NCBI GenBank assembly: GCA_015060385.1
Contig: SUYO01000004.1
Coordinates: 1-64,000 of the forward strand
Origin: Bacteroidales bacterium
GTDB taxonomy: Bacteria > Bacteroidota > Bacteroidia > Bacteroidales > UBA932
DNA length: 64,000 nt
Reading direction: 5' to 3'
This document shows positions 9,246 to 17,564 of this stretch, piece by piece (position 1 is the first letter of the stretch; every line of letters starts with the position of its first letter). The translations under genes were made by a program, and so were the position numbers. The notes below the pieces were generated by a model. It saw only the letters and a program-made list of their open reading frames with translations, did no database searches and was not told where the DNA came from.

Positions 9246-9965
9246 ATGGACGCATCATTGAAAGAGACCCTGATCGGGTGGGCAAACGAATACAATGACC
9301 CGAAATATTTTCAGGAAGATCCGATCATCTTCCCGACCCATTTCGCGCGTATGTATCAGGAAGGAGCGGCATCCCTTGCCGATGTCGAGATATCTGCCCT
9401 TCTCGCGTGCCACCTCGCGTGGGGACGACGTTCGATGATAGTGCGTGACTGCGGCCGCATGCTTGATGAGATGGAGTGGAGACCGTATGACTATGTGATG
9501 GGCGGAGAATACCGCGACGAGGCGGCAAGCCTGCACCGTACTGTGAAATGGAGCGAATTCGCCGCGATATGCGGACGTCTGCGGACGATATACGGAACAC
9601 GGGAAAGCATCGAGGGAATGTCCGATGCCGAGATAAGGTGCCGGATATACGGGCAGAAGGAAGACAGGAAGGCACCGAACAAGAAGATAAGCATGATGCG
9701 AAGGTGGATGGTCCGCGACGACGGGAAGGTGGACCTCGGAGTTTGGAAGAAGTCCGACAAGACAGCACTGATCCTGCCTCTGGATGTACATGTACACGAC
9801 CAGGCGACCGCGCTCGGACTTACCGCACGCAGGCAGAAGGACATAGTGACAGCCCGAGAGATAACGGATGCATTCATGGAGATATGGCCGGACGACCCAT
9901 GCCTCGGGGATTTCGCACTCTTCGGATATGGAGTCACCCATAAACAGTCCGAACGACGACCTTAA
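9246..9965 (+). CDS. TIGR02757/DUF2400 family protein
   Basis: 239-residue cytoplasmic protein of a family widespread in Bacteroidetes and of unknown function. Recognisable segments are ALLACHLAWGRRSMIVRD, KKISMMRRWMVRDDGKVDLGVWK and ILPLDVHVHDQATALGLTARRQKD; the last resembles the helix-hairpin-helix region of base-excision DNA glycosylases, a tentative link. The frame is open upstream to 9150, but the promoter at 9230-9237 places the start at 9246. Its stop codon overlaps the first of two palindromes. Confidence 0.82.
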   Translation: MDASLKETLIGWANEYNDPKYFQEDPIIFPTHFARMYQEGAASLADVEISALLACHLAWGRRSMIVRDCGRMLDEMEWRPYDYVMGGEYRDEAASLHRTVKWSEFAAICGRLRTIYGTRESIEGMSDAEIRCRIYGQKEDRKAPNKKISMMRRWMVRDDGKVDLGVWKKSDKTALILPLDVHVHDQATALGLTARRQKDIVTAREITDAFMEIWPDDPCLGDFALFGYGVTHKQSERRP

Positions 9966-9995
9966 AAGAACAAAAACGCCTGTTTTTGTTCTTTT
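9964..9995. repeat. Palindrome A of a tandem palindrome pair
   Basis: AAAAGAACAAAAAC (9964-9977) and GTTTTTGTTCTTTT (9982-9995) form a perfect 14-bp stem with a GCCT loop. It starts within the TIGR02757 stop codon. It shares its arm consensus with palindrome B, 16 bp further on. It is AT-rich, so a poor classical terminator. Confidence 0.85.
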
Positions 9996-10011
9996 GAAGC
10001 CGAAAAATGCT

Positions 10012-10049
10012 TTCAAAAGCACAGAAATGACCGTTTTTGTGCTTTTGAA
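10012..10049. repeat. Palindrome B of a tandem palindrome pair
   Basis: TTCAAAAGCACAGAAA (10012-10027) pairs with TTTTTGTGCTTTTGAA (10034-10049), 16 bp with one G-T pair. Arms follow the same consensus as palindrome A (TTCAAAAGnACAAAAA). It ends 24 bp before the zeta-like gene, in the right place for an operator or leader hairpin. Confidence 0.85.
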
Positions 10050-10073
10050 TATATATTCATACAACTGCTGATT

Positions 10074-10691
10074 ATGCCAAGACTATATATAATATCAGGA
10101 TGCAACGGAGCCGGCAAGACCACGGCTTCCTATTCGCTGCTGCCGGAAATGCTGGACTGCAAGGAATTCGTGAACTCAGACGAGTTCGCCAAGAGTCTCT
10201 CACCCTTCCACCCGGAGAATGCGGCCATACAGGCAAGCCGATACATGCTCCTGAAGATCAGATATCTTCTCAAGAAGAGGAGCGACTTCGCTGTTGAAAC
10301 CACTCTGGCGACCAGAACCCTCATGAAGACCGTGAGGATGGCTCAGAGCGCAGGCTATTCGGTAACCCTTCTGTACTTCTGGCTGAATTCGCCGGAGCTG
10401 GCGATCGAAAGGGTCCGCGCCAGGGTCGAGGCGGGAGGTCATAACATTCCGGAAGATACGATCAGACGCAGATATAATGTAGGTATCCATTATTTCTTCC
10501 ACCACTACGCCCCCATGAGTGACAGATGGATACTTGCAGACAACTCCCAGGCACCTTTCCGCGTGGTTGCCGAGGGATCAGGAAACGATGCGGTCAACAT
10601 CAGAGACGAGGAGACATACAAGAAGATCCTTAAGATAGCACGCGATTACAAGAAACAAGTAGAAGAAACAGGAGAAATCCTGTCCTTATGA
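10074..10691 (+). CDS. Zeta-toxin-like P-loop kinase
   Basis: 205-residue protein beginning MPRLYIISGCNGAGKTT, a Walker A site at residues 9-17, followed by NSDEFAKSL and AVETTLATRTL. These match the zeta-toxin group of P-loop kinases, which phosphorylate UDP-N-acetylglucosamine and poison wall synthesis. No epsilon-type antitoxin gene lies beside it. It is 6 bp upstream of tldD, so probably cotranscribed. Solitary chromosomal relatives may be housekeeping small-molecule kinases rather than toxins; the sequence does not decide. Confidence 0.8.
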   Translation: MPRLYIISGCNGAGKTTASYSLLPEMLDCKEFVNSDEFAKSLSPFHPENAAIQASRYMLLKIRYLLKKRSDFAVETTLATRTLMKTVRMAQSAGYSVTLLYFWLNSPELAIERVRARVEAGGHNIPEDTIRRRYNVGIHYFFHHYAPMSDRWILADNSQAPFRVVAEGSGNDAVNIRDEETYKKILKIARDYKKQVEETGEILSL

Positions 10692-10697
10692 TATCAG

Positions 10698-12113
10698 ATG
10701 AACGAGAATCAGCATTATCTGGACCTGTTCAAGGTCACCATGCCCCAGCTTGAAAAGACAATCGCCACCGCATTGTCAAGCGGCGGCGATTACTGCGACC
10801 TTTATTTCGAGCACACCACATTCTTCAACCTCCTGCTGAAGGACGGTGTGGTCTCGTCGGGAGGTTTCCACACCGACTATGGTGTCGGTATAAGGGTCCT
10901 GAAAGGCGAAAAGACCGGTTACGCATATTCGGAGAACACAGAGATGCAGGACATGCTGAAGGCGGCGGAGGCCGCTGGAGCGATAGCCTCAGGAGCGGCC
11001 GGAAGCCGCACATACAGCCCTGTCAGGGACGTCAGGCACGACCTGTATCCGATGGAAAGGAACTGGAGGGACTTTGGAGCCGACAGTTTACTCCCATACC
11101 TGAAAAAGATCGAGAAGGAGATCTTCGGCAGGGACTTCAGGATAATAAAAGTGATTGTACGGATGTCAGATTCAGTATCTGACATAATGATGTACAATTC
11201 CCTCGGTGAGCTGACCTGCGACACGAGACCGATGGGCAGCATCAGCGTATCCGCTGTGTTCGAACAGGACGGCAGGACAGAAAACAAGAATGCCTCCAGA
11301 AGCTTCAGAATGGGAGTGGAGCTTGCTTCTGATGCCTTGGCGAAGGAACTTGCCGATGAGATAGTAAAGGACATTGACGCAAGGTTCGAAGCAAGCAGAC
11401 CGAAGGGAGGCCAGATGAGCGTCGTGATGGGGGCAGGAGCTTCCGGCATCCTTCTTCATGAGGCGATGGGCCATGCATTCGAAGCGGATTTCAACAGAAA
11501 GGGTCAGTCCATATTCTCGGACAAGATGGGACAGAGGATATGTCCTGAAGGAATCAGCGTAGTTGACGACGGCACAGTTGCATTCAACAGAGGATCAGGC
11601 AATTACGACGATGAAGGAGTTGCCGGAGAGAAGACTTACATGGTGACGGACGGAATCCTCACCTCCTATCTCCACGACAGGATCAGCGCACAGTGGTACG
11701 GAGTCAGACCTACGGGCAACGGCCGCAGGGAAAACTTCCGCTACAACCCTATTCCAAGGATGAGGGCCACATATATGGAAAGTGGCAACGCAGATCCGGA
11801 AGGCATCATATCTGAAGTAAAGGAAGGCATCTATGTAGACGAGTTCTCTAACGGTCAGGTCAAGATCGGAGAAGGAGACTTCACCTTCTTTGTAAAGAGC
11901 GGCTATGTCATCGAAAACGGACGCCTCACCATGCCTGTCAAGGACATAAACATCATAGGAAACGGTCCTCAGGCCCTTTCCGACATACTTGCTGTCGGAA
12001 ACGACCTGAAGATAGACAACGGAACATGGACCTGCGGAAAGGAGCAGAGCGTAGCTGTCTCATGCGGCATGCCGACGGTCCTTGTCAGAAACCTTACGGT
12101 AGGAGGAGAATAG
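10698..12113 (+). CDS. tldD: TldD family metalloprotease subunit
   Basis: 471-residue TldD, the catalytic half of the TldD/TldE heterodimeric protease that degrades unfolded or leader peptides in the cytoplasm. The zinc motif HExxxH is present as HEAMGH (His254, Glu255, His259) followed by the family's FEADFNRKGQSIF. It lies 6 bp after the zeta-like gene and 6 bp before tldE, so the pair is co-expressed. Confidence 0.93.
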   Translation: MNENQHYLDLFKVTMPQLEKTIATALSSGGDYCDLYFEHTTFFNLLLKDGVVSSGGFHTDYGVGIRVLKGEKTGYAYSENTEMQDMLKAAEAAGAIASGAAGSRTYSPVRDVRHDLYPMERNWRDFGADSLLPYLKKIEKEIFGRDFRIIKVIVRMSDSVSDIMMYNSLGELTCDTRPMGSISVSAVFEQDGRTENKNASRSFRMGVELASDALAKELADEIVKDIDARFEASRPKGGQMSVVMGAGASGILLHEAMGHAFEADFNRKGQSIFSDKMGQRICPEGISVVDDGTVAFNRGSGNYDDEGVAGEKTYMVTDGILTSYLHDRISAQWYGVRPTGNGRRENFRYNPIPRMRATYMESGNADPEGIISEVKEGIYVDEFSNGQVKIGEGDFTFFVKSGYVIENGRLTMPVKDINIIGNGPQALSDILAVGNDLKIDNGTWTCGKEQSVAVSCGMPTVLVRNLTVGGE

Positions 12114-12119
12114 GGAGTC

Positions 12120-13484
12120 ATGATTACTGCACACGAAACAGAGATCGCAAGATACTGCATCTCATATGCGACAGCCCAGGGAGCTGATGCAGCAAGGGTC
12201 TCGCTCAGCAAGAGCGTGATGGACGGCTACACGATACTTAACGGGGAACTCGACAAGGTGACCCATTCTGCGGACAGGTCCATCTATCTATACATCTTTG
12301 CAGACGGAAGATATGGAACATTCTCGACCAACCGTCTGGAAAGGTCTGAGCTTGAAGACTTTATAAGAAAGGCCATCGAGATGGTCCGTATGCTTGGAGA
12401 GGACAGCTGCAGATGTCTTCCGGATCCGTCCAGGACAGAGAAGAACGCTTTGACAGGAAGGGAACTTGACCTTTATGACGAGGATTACGGGAAAAACGAC
12501 GCTGACTCCAGGCTCGCGAAGGCTTTCGCCATGAGCCGGCATGGAAAGCCGGCTGAAGACGAAAGATACAGCCTAATCTCTGAAGAATGCGAATACAGCG
12601 AATCGGTGGACGACAATTTCCTTGTAGACTCGCAGGGATTCGAGGGCAGGCATACAGAGACGATGTACTACTGCTTTGCGGAGACTACCATCCAGACGGC
12701 AGACGGAAACAGATACAGCGGCTTCTGGTGGGACGCTTCCCAGAAGGAGGCAGACCTTGACACATCATCATGCTCATCAAAGGCACTGCACAAGGCGGTC
12801 AGCCAGATAGGACCAAAGAAAAGGCGCTCCGGACGATACAGGATGGTGGTAGAGAATCATGTGGCTTCAAGGCTCATCTCCCCTATCGCCTCAGCCCTGA
12901 ACGCATCCTCGATACAGCAGAAGGTCTCATTCCTTGAAGACAGCCTTGACAGGAAGATCTTCCCTGAAGGAATGACGCTGATGGACCTTGCAAGAACTCC
13001 CGGCAAGAGCGGTTCACGCCTGTTCGACACTGAAGGAGTCGCCACGGAAGACACCCCTATCATCGAGAAAGGTATCGTAAAGAGATATTTCGTGAACACA
13101 TACATGTCCCGCAAGATGGACATACCTCCGACAATCGAGGACCTGAGCCGCCCGGTACTGATGCCATACATGAAGGACATGGATTTGTCTTCAGAAGAAA
13201 AAGAAGTATCTTTGCAGACCATTCTGGACAAGTGCTCGAACGGAATACTTGTGACAGGATTCAACGGAGGCAACTGCAATCCGGCCACAGGAGACTTCTC
13301 ATTCGGCATCGAGGGCTTCGCTTTCAGCAAGGGAAAGATAACCCATCCGGTAAGGGAAATGCTTATAACAGGCAACATCATCGAACTGTGGAACAGCCTC
13401 ATAGCCGCGGGCAGCGACTACCGTAAAAGCGCAAGATGGCAGGTCGGAACGCTCGCCTTCGAGAATGTCTCATTCTCGGCATAG
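12120..13484 (+). CDS. tldE: TldE/PmbA family protease partner
   Basis: 454-residue partner of TldD. It has the same fold region (EGVATEDTPIIEKGIVKRYFVNTYMSRKM and ITGNIIELWNSLIAAGSD) but no HExxxH motif, as expected for the non-catalytic TldE/PmbA subunit. It is directly downstream of tldD. A 12-bp perfect palindrome lies just after its stop codon. Confidence 0.9.
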   Translation: MITAHETEIARYCISYATAQGADAARVSLSKSVMDGYTILNGELDKVTHSADRSIYLYIFADGRYGTFSTNRLERSELEDFIRKAIEMVRMLGEDSCRCLPDPSRTEKNALTGRELDLYDEDYGKNDADSRLAKAFAMSRHGKPAEDERYSLISEECEYSESVDDNFLVDSQGFEGRHTETMYYCFAETTIQTADGNRYSGFWWDASQKEADLDTSSCSSKALHKAVSQIGPKKRRSGRYRMVVENHVASRLISPIASALNASSIQQKVSFLEDSLDRKIFPEGMTLMDLARTPGKSGSRLFDTEGVATEDTPIIEKGIVKRYFVNTYMSRKMDIPPTIEDLSRPVLMPYMKDMDLSSEEKEVSLQTILDKCSNGILVTGFNGGNCNPATGDFSFGIEGFAFSKGKITHPVREMLITGNIIELWNSLIAAGSDYRKSARWQVGTLAFENVSFSA

Positions 13485-13485
13485 A

Positions 13486-13509
13486 GATCGCCACGTCGAC
13501 GTGAGGATC
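13486..13509. repeat. GATC-flanked palindrome between tldE and FKBP gene
   Basis: CACGTCGACGTG (13492-13503) is a perfect 12-bp palindrome flanked at equal distance by GATC on both sides. No T-run follows, so it is not a normal terminator. It lies 32 bp upstream of the FKBP start and could be an operator; function unknown. Confidence 0.6.
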
Positions 13510-13540
13510 CGCATAAAGAAAATGATAAAACGATAAAGAT

Positions 13541-14119
13541 ATGAAGATTACAGCTAATGCAGTAGTGGAATTCTGCTACGAACTCGAGGTTGACGGACAG
13601 ATCGTCGACCAGACAACAAAGGAAAGACCTCTTGACTATATCCACGGCACAGGCGGCCTCCTCCCTAAGCTTGAGGCCCATATCGAAGGTATGGAACCCG
13701 GTAGCACATTCGAGATAACCCTCTCACCTGCAGATGGATACGGAGATGTAAATCCGGACATGATCATCGACCTTCCGAAGTCTGCATTCGAGGTTAACGG
13801 CGAAGTCCGCGAGGACCTCCTCGTACCCGGCAACACGATCCCTATGCTCAACAGCATGGGCGGTGTCATTCCGGGAGTCGTTCTCGAGGTAAGCGAGGAT
13901 TCTGTCAAGATGGACCTCAACCACCAGATGGCCGGCAAGACCCTCCACTTCACAGGCGAGATCCTCACGGTCCGTGAGGCTACCGAGAAGGAACTCACCG
14001 AAGGTCTCCACGGAGAATTCGTCCACAGCTGCGGATGCGGCGGATGCCACGGACACGATGGCGACTGCGGCGGATGTGAAGGAGGATGTGGTGACGACTG
14101 TGGTTGCGGATGCCACTAG
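13541..14119 (+). CDS. FKBP-type peptidyl-prolyl isomerase, SlyD-like, with Cys/His-rich tail
   Basis: 192-residue cytoplasmic protein. Residues 1-150 are an FKBP domain with an inserted flap (VDGQIVDQTTKERPLDYIHGTGGLLPKLEAHIEGM, then DGYGDV and GVIPGVVLEV), as in SlyD, which combines proline isomerisation and chaperone activity. The last 30 residues are Cys, Gly and His (CGCGGCHGHDGDCGGC and onward), resembling SlyD's nickel-binding tail. Metal binding is inferred. No nickel enzyme gene is nearby. Confidence 0.9.
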   Translation: MKITANAVVEFCYELEVDGQIVDQTTKERPLDYIHGTGGLLPKLEAHIEGMEPGSTFEITLSPADGYGDVNPDMIIDLPKSAFEVNGEVREDLLVPGNTIPMLNSMGGVIPGVVLEVSEDSVKMDLNHQMAGKTLHFTGEILTVREATEKELTEGLHGEFVHSCGCGGCHGHDGDCGGCEGGCGDDCGCGCH

Positions 14120-14140
14120 AATACTGAAGCATAAGGAGAT

Positions 14141-15046
14141 ATGTGGTTACTGCTTGCATTCCTATCGGCAGTCCTTCTTGGCTTCTATGACGCTTCAAAG
14201 AAAGCAGCACTGAAAGACAATGCAGTTCTTCCGGTGCTGCTTTTGAATACTTTATTCTCTACCCTTATATTCTCCCCTGTCCTGATCGACGGTCTTGTCG
14301 GCAAAGGATGGTTCAGCGGGACGATGTTCGATACAACTGAAGTCGTCGGAGACCTCAAGGCCCATTTCCTCGTCCTGATCAAGTCGGTGATCGTCCTTAC
14401 TTCATGGATTGCCGGATATTTCGGAATCAAGCATATCCCGATCACGATCGTAGGCCCTATCAACGCGACCAGACCGGTGCTCGTACTCGTGGGAGCCATG
14501 CTGTTCTTCGGCGAAAGGCTCAACTGGTGCCAATGGATCGGAGTGGTCCTTTCGATACTGTCGATCTATATGATGAGCCGTTCAAGCAAGAAGGAGAACA
14601 TCGACTTCACTCGTAACAAATGGATGCTGTTCGTGGCAATCGGTACTATAATGGGCGCTGTCAGCGGCCTGTACGACAGGTTCATAATGCAGGAGCTCAG
14701 CCCGGTCTTCGTTCAGACATGGTTCAACTTCTATCAGCTGCTGATGATGGCTGCAGTATGCATGACCGCATGGTATCCTGTCAGGAAGACCACCACGCCT
14801 TTCCATTGGAGCTGGGCCATCCCTCTTATCGCAATCTTTGTAGCTGCTGCCGACTTTGCATATTTCAACGCCCTCAGCAGACCTGAGGCAATGATATCAG
14901 TCGTTTCCCTGATCCGCAGGGGCTCCGTACTCATCTCATTTGCCTGCGGAGTCATCATCTTCAGGGAACGCAACCTTAAGGCAAAGATCTTCGATCTGCT
15001 TCTGATTCTCATCGGAATGGTATTCGTATATTTCGGTTCAAGATAA
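14141..15046 (+). CDS. DMT superfamily (EamA-like) transporter
   Basis: 301-residue membrane protein with about ten hydrophobic segments and the two-fold repeat of EamA transporters: segments around GPINATRPVLVLVGAMLFFGERLNWCQWIGVVLS and SVVSLIRRGSVLISFACGVIIFRERNLKAKIFDLLLILIGMVF are the matching ends of the two halves. It likely exports a metabolite; the substrate cannot be read from the sequence. It starts 21 bp after the FKBP gene. Confidence 0.88.
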   Translation: MWLLLAFLSAVLLGFYDASKKAALKDNAVLPVLLLNTLFSTLIFSPVLIDGLVGKGWFSGTMFDTTEVVGDLKAHFLVLIKSVIVLTSWIAGYFGIKHIPITIVGPINATRPVLVLVGAMLFFGERLNWCQWIGVVLSILSIYMMSRSSKKENIDFTRNKWMLFVAIGTIMGAVSGLYDRFIMQELSPVFVQTWFNFYQLLMMAAVCMTAWYPVRKTTTPFHWSWAIPLIAIFVAAADFAYFNALSRPEAMISVVSLIRRGSVLISFACGVIIFRERNLKAKIFDLLLILIGMVFVYFGSR

Positions 15047-15051
15047 ATTGT

Positions 15052-15059
15052 TATATTTG
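15052..15059 (+). promoter_or_regulatory. Promoter (-7) of the glycosyltransferase-trkA operon
   Basis: TATATTTG lies 13 bp upstream of the ATG at 15073, giving a very short leader. It probably drives the glycosyltransferase, trkA and ABC-F genes, which are separated by 5 and 3 bp. Confidence 0.65.
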
Positions 15060-15072
15060 TAGGTTAAAGGTA

Positions 15073-16197
15073 ATGAAGACAGCCGTAGTCATACTGAACT
15101 GGAACACGGAAGGCTTCCTCAGGGAGTTTCTTCCGGGTCTTCTCCGTTCATGCGACAAGGTCAAAGGAGCGAAGGTAGTCGTAGCAGACAACGCATCGAC
15201 CGACGGCAGCCTGAAAGTGATGGCAGAGGAGTTTCCGCAGGTACGCACGCTGAGGTTCGAAAAGAATCTCGGCTTTACAGGAGGATACAACCGCGCCTTC
15301 AGAGAACTCGGCGACGGGCCTGATGCACCTGAATATTTCCTGCTCATAAATTCTGACATCGAAGTGCCGGAAGACTGGCTGGAACCGCTTGTAGAGTGGA
15401 TGGACAGTCATCCGGAGTGCGGCGCATGCGCGCCCAAGCTCCACAGCTGGCAGGACAGGGACAGCTTCGAATACGCAGGAGCGGCAGGAGGATTCATTGA
15501 CCGTTACGGCTACCCCTTCTGCAGAGGAAGGGTCATGGGGAAAGTGGAAAAAGACAACGGCCAGTACGACTCCCCTGCCGACGTATTCTGGGCGACGGGT
15601 GCCTGCCTGATGGTACGCAGCTCGGTGTACAGGATGCTCGGAGGTCTTGACAGCAGGTTCTTCGCCCATATGGAAGAGATAGACCTGTGCTGGAGGATGC
15701 AGCTGGAAGGATGGAAGGTCACCGTCGTGCCGACGTCGACGGTATACCACGTCGGAGGCGGCACATTGCCCGCTACCTCTCCGTTCAAGCTCTTCCTGAA
15801 CTACCGCAACAACCTTCTGATGCTCGGCAACAACCTTGCGAAGACATATGCGCTGGGGCTGCATCATAAGGGGCTCAGCACGGAAAGGGCTGCGTCAAAA
15901 GGGCTCAGAAAAGCCGGACGTCTCATATGGACACGAATGGTATTGGACGGCATTTCTGCAGCCGTATACCTTCTGACCTTCAAGCCTGACTGCTTCAAGG
16001 CGGTCGTCAGGGCCCACAAGGAGTACAGACAGCTCAGGCGGAAGCAGACCGTCAGAGATATAAGAAGATACCTGGACATGTATGCAGGAAGCTCCGAGGT
16101 AAGGGGCATATACAGGAAATGGATCGTCCTTTCATCGATGTTTAAGGGAAAGAAAGTCTTCGGAAGCATCAGTGAACAGGATTTCTATAAATTTTAG
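15073..16197 (+). CDS. Glycosyltransferase family 2, rhamnosyltransferase-like
   Basis: 374-residue GT-A enzyme. It opens KTAVVILNWNTEGFL, has LLINSDIEVP (the DxD-type metal/nucleotide site) and MEEIDLCWRMQLEGWKVTVVP, the ED catalytic-base region of GT2 rhamnosyl- and related transferases. The C-terminal third (about 260-374) is basic and may contact the membrane. It transfers a sugar during cell-surface polysaccharide or glycan assembly; acceptor unknown. It is the first gene of an operon with trkA, an unusual pairing. Confidence 0.87.
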   Translation: MKTAVVILNWNTEGFLREFLPGLLRSCDKVKGAKVVVADNASTDGSLKVMAEEFPQVRTLRFEKNLGFTGGYNRAFRELGDGPDAPEYFLLINSDIEVPEDWLEPLVEWMDSHPECGACAPKLHSWQDRDSFEYAGAAGGFIDRYGYPFCRGRVMGKVEKDNGQYDSPADVFWATGACLMVRSSVYRMLGGLDSRFFAHMEEIDLCWRMQLEGWKVTVVPTSTVYHVGGGTLPATSPFKLFLNYRNNLLMLGNNLAKTYALGLHHKGLSTERAASKGLRKAGRLIWTRMVLDGISAAVYLLTFKPDCFKAVVRAHKEYRQLRRKQTVRDIRRYLDMYAGSSEVRGIYRKWIVLSSMFKGKKVFGSISEQDFYKF

Positions 16198-16202
16198 AAA
16201 CT

Positions 16203-17561
16203 ATGAAGATAGTAATTGCAGGTGCCGGTGAGGTAGGATCTCACCTTGCGAAGATGCTCAGTAACGAGGCGAATGACATCACGGTCATAGACTCTGACAA
16301 TGAAAGACTTGAGGCACTCAGGTCCCACACGGATGTGATCACTGTCGAGGGAAACCCTTCGGCGATCCACGTGCTCCATGAGGCCGAGGTCGAGACCGCA
16401 GACCTTTTCATCGCGGTAAGTCCTTCAGAGTCCCAGGATGTCAATATCGTGAGCGCCATGCTCGCTAAGAAGATGGGCTGCAAGAAGGCCACCGCCAGGA
16501 TCAACAATGAGGAATACCTCTCGTATGAAAACAAGTACCTGTTCACGGAAATGGGTATAGACCTGCTTTTCTATCCGGAGAAGATCGCTGCAGGAGAGAT
16601 CGTGGAACTTCTCAAGAGGAGTTCGTCAACCGATTCCATGACCTTTGCCCGCGGCAAGCTTCAGGTTGCTGTCTTCAAGCTTGAGGACGAGTCTCCTATG
16701 ATAGGCATGAACATGGTGGAATTCAGCCGTATGGCCGCCGAGGACGGGATGAACTTCAGGGTCGTGGCAATCGCGCGAGGCGACCAGACCATCATCCCTA
16801 AGTTCGACACCAAGTTCAAGTACCACGACCTTGTTTTCATAGTATCCAAGAGAGAAGGAGTGGATCTGCTGATGAAGTACCTCGGAAAGAAGAACATCGA
16901 GGTAGACAAGGTGATGATTCTCGGAGGAAGTCCTATCGCCGAAATAGTAGCAAAACAGATATCCAGGCAGGTCGAGTCTATTAAGCTTATAGAACGCAAC
17001 AAGGAGAAGTGCCTCCACCTTTCCGAGACCCTGCCGAGCAACGTGATCGTGGTCAACGGGGACGGACGAAACTCCGACATGCTTCTTGAGGAGAACATAC
17101 GTGACTACGACGCCTTTGTAGCCGTGACGAACAATTCCGAAACCAACATACTTGCCTGCGTGGCGGCAAAGAGCCTCGGAGTCGAAAGGACTATAGCCGA
17201 GGTCGAGAACATCGAGTACATCAGACTGGCGGAGAGCATGGGTGTTGATGCCGTCATCAACAAGAAGCTCATCACTGCCGGCCGAATCTTCAAGTTCACC
17301 CTCAGCAGCAAGGTACGCTTCATCAAATACATGAGCGGAACCAATGCGGAGGTACTCGAATACATCGTGGCTCCTGACACCGAAATCACAAAGAGAGCTC
17401 TCAAGGACCTGAGGTTCCCGGCTAATGCCATCATCGGCGGCGTAGTCCGTGGCAGCGACTCGTTCATCGCAGTCGGTGACACACACATCCAGGCCTACGA
17501 CCGCGTCGCGGTCTTCGCCCTGCCAGAGGCCGTCAAGGAAGTAGACAAATTCTTCAGGTAG
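16203..17561 (+). CDS. trkA: Trk potassium uptake regulatory subunit TrkA
   Basis: 452-residue cytoplasmic protein built of two RCK units. Each has a nucleotide-binding Rossmann fold (GAGEVGSHLAKML near the start, ILGGSPIAEIVAKQ near residue 235) and a following RCK-C domain. TrkA gates the TrkH potassium channel in response to NAD(H) or ATP/ADP. trkH is not next to it in this window, unlike many genomes. It is 5 bp after the glycosyltransferase and 3 bp before the ABC-F gene. Confidence 0.94.
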   Translation: MKIVIAGAGEVGSHLAKMLSNEANDITVIDSDNERLEALRSHTDVITVEGNPSAIHVLHEAEVETADLFIAVSPSESQDVNIVSAMLAKKMGCKKATARINNEEYLSYENKYLFTEMGIDLLFYPEKIAAGEIVELLKRSSSTDSMTFARGKLQVAVFKLEDESPMIGMNMVEFSRMAAEDGMNFRVVAIARGDQTIIPKFDTKFKYHDLVFIVSKREGVDLLMKYLGKKNIEVDKVMILGGSPIAEIVAKQISRQVESIKLIERNKEKCLHLSETLPSNVIVVNGDGRNSDMLLEENIRDYDAFVAVTNNSETNILACVAAKSLGVERTIAEVENIEYIRLAESMGVDAVINKKLITAGRIFKFTLSSKVRFIKYMSGTNAEVLEYIVAPDTEITKRALKDLRFPANAIIGGVVRGSDSFIAVGDTHIQAYDRVAVFALPEAVKEVDKFFR

Positions 17562-17564
17562 GCT

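Noticed and set aside
9255..10064. Minus-strand 269-codon frame covering the palindromes, with repeated FKxTKTxxxVLL peptides
   Set aside because: The peptide repeats are translations of the two palindromes; the rest is antisense to the TIGR02757 gene.
10050..10073. Small antitoxin gene before the zeta-like kinase
   Set aside because: Only 24 bp remain after palindrome B; no coding room is available.
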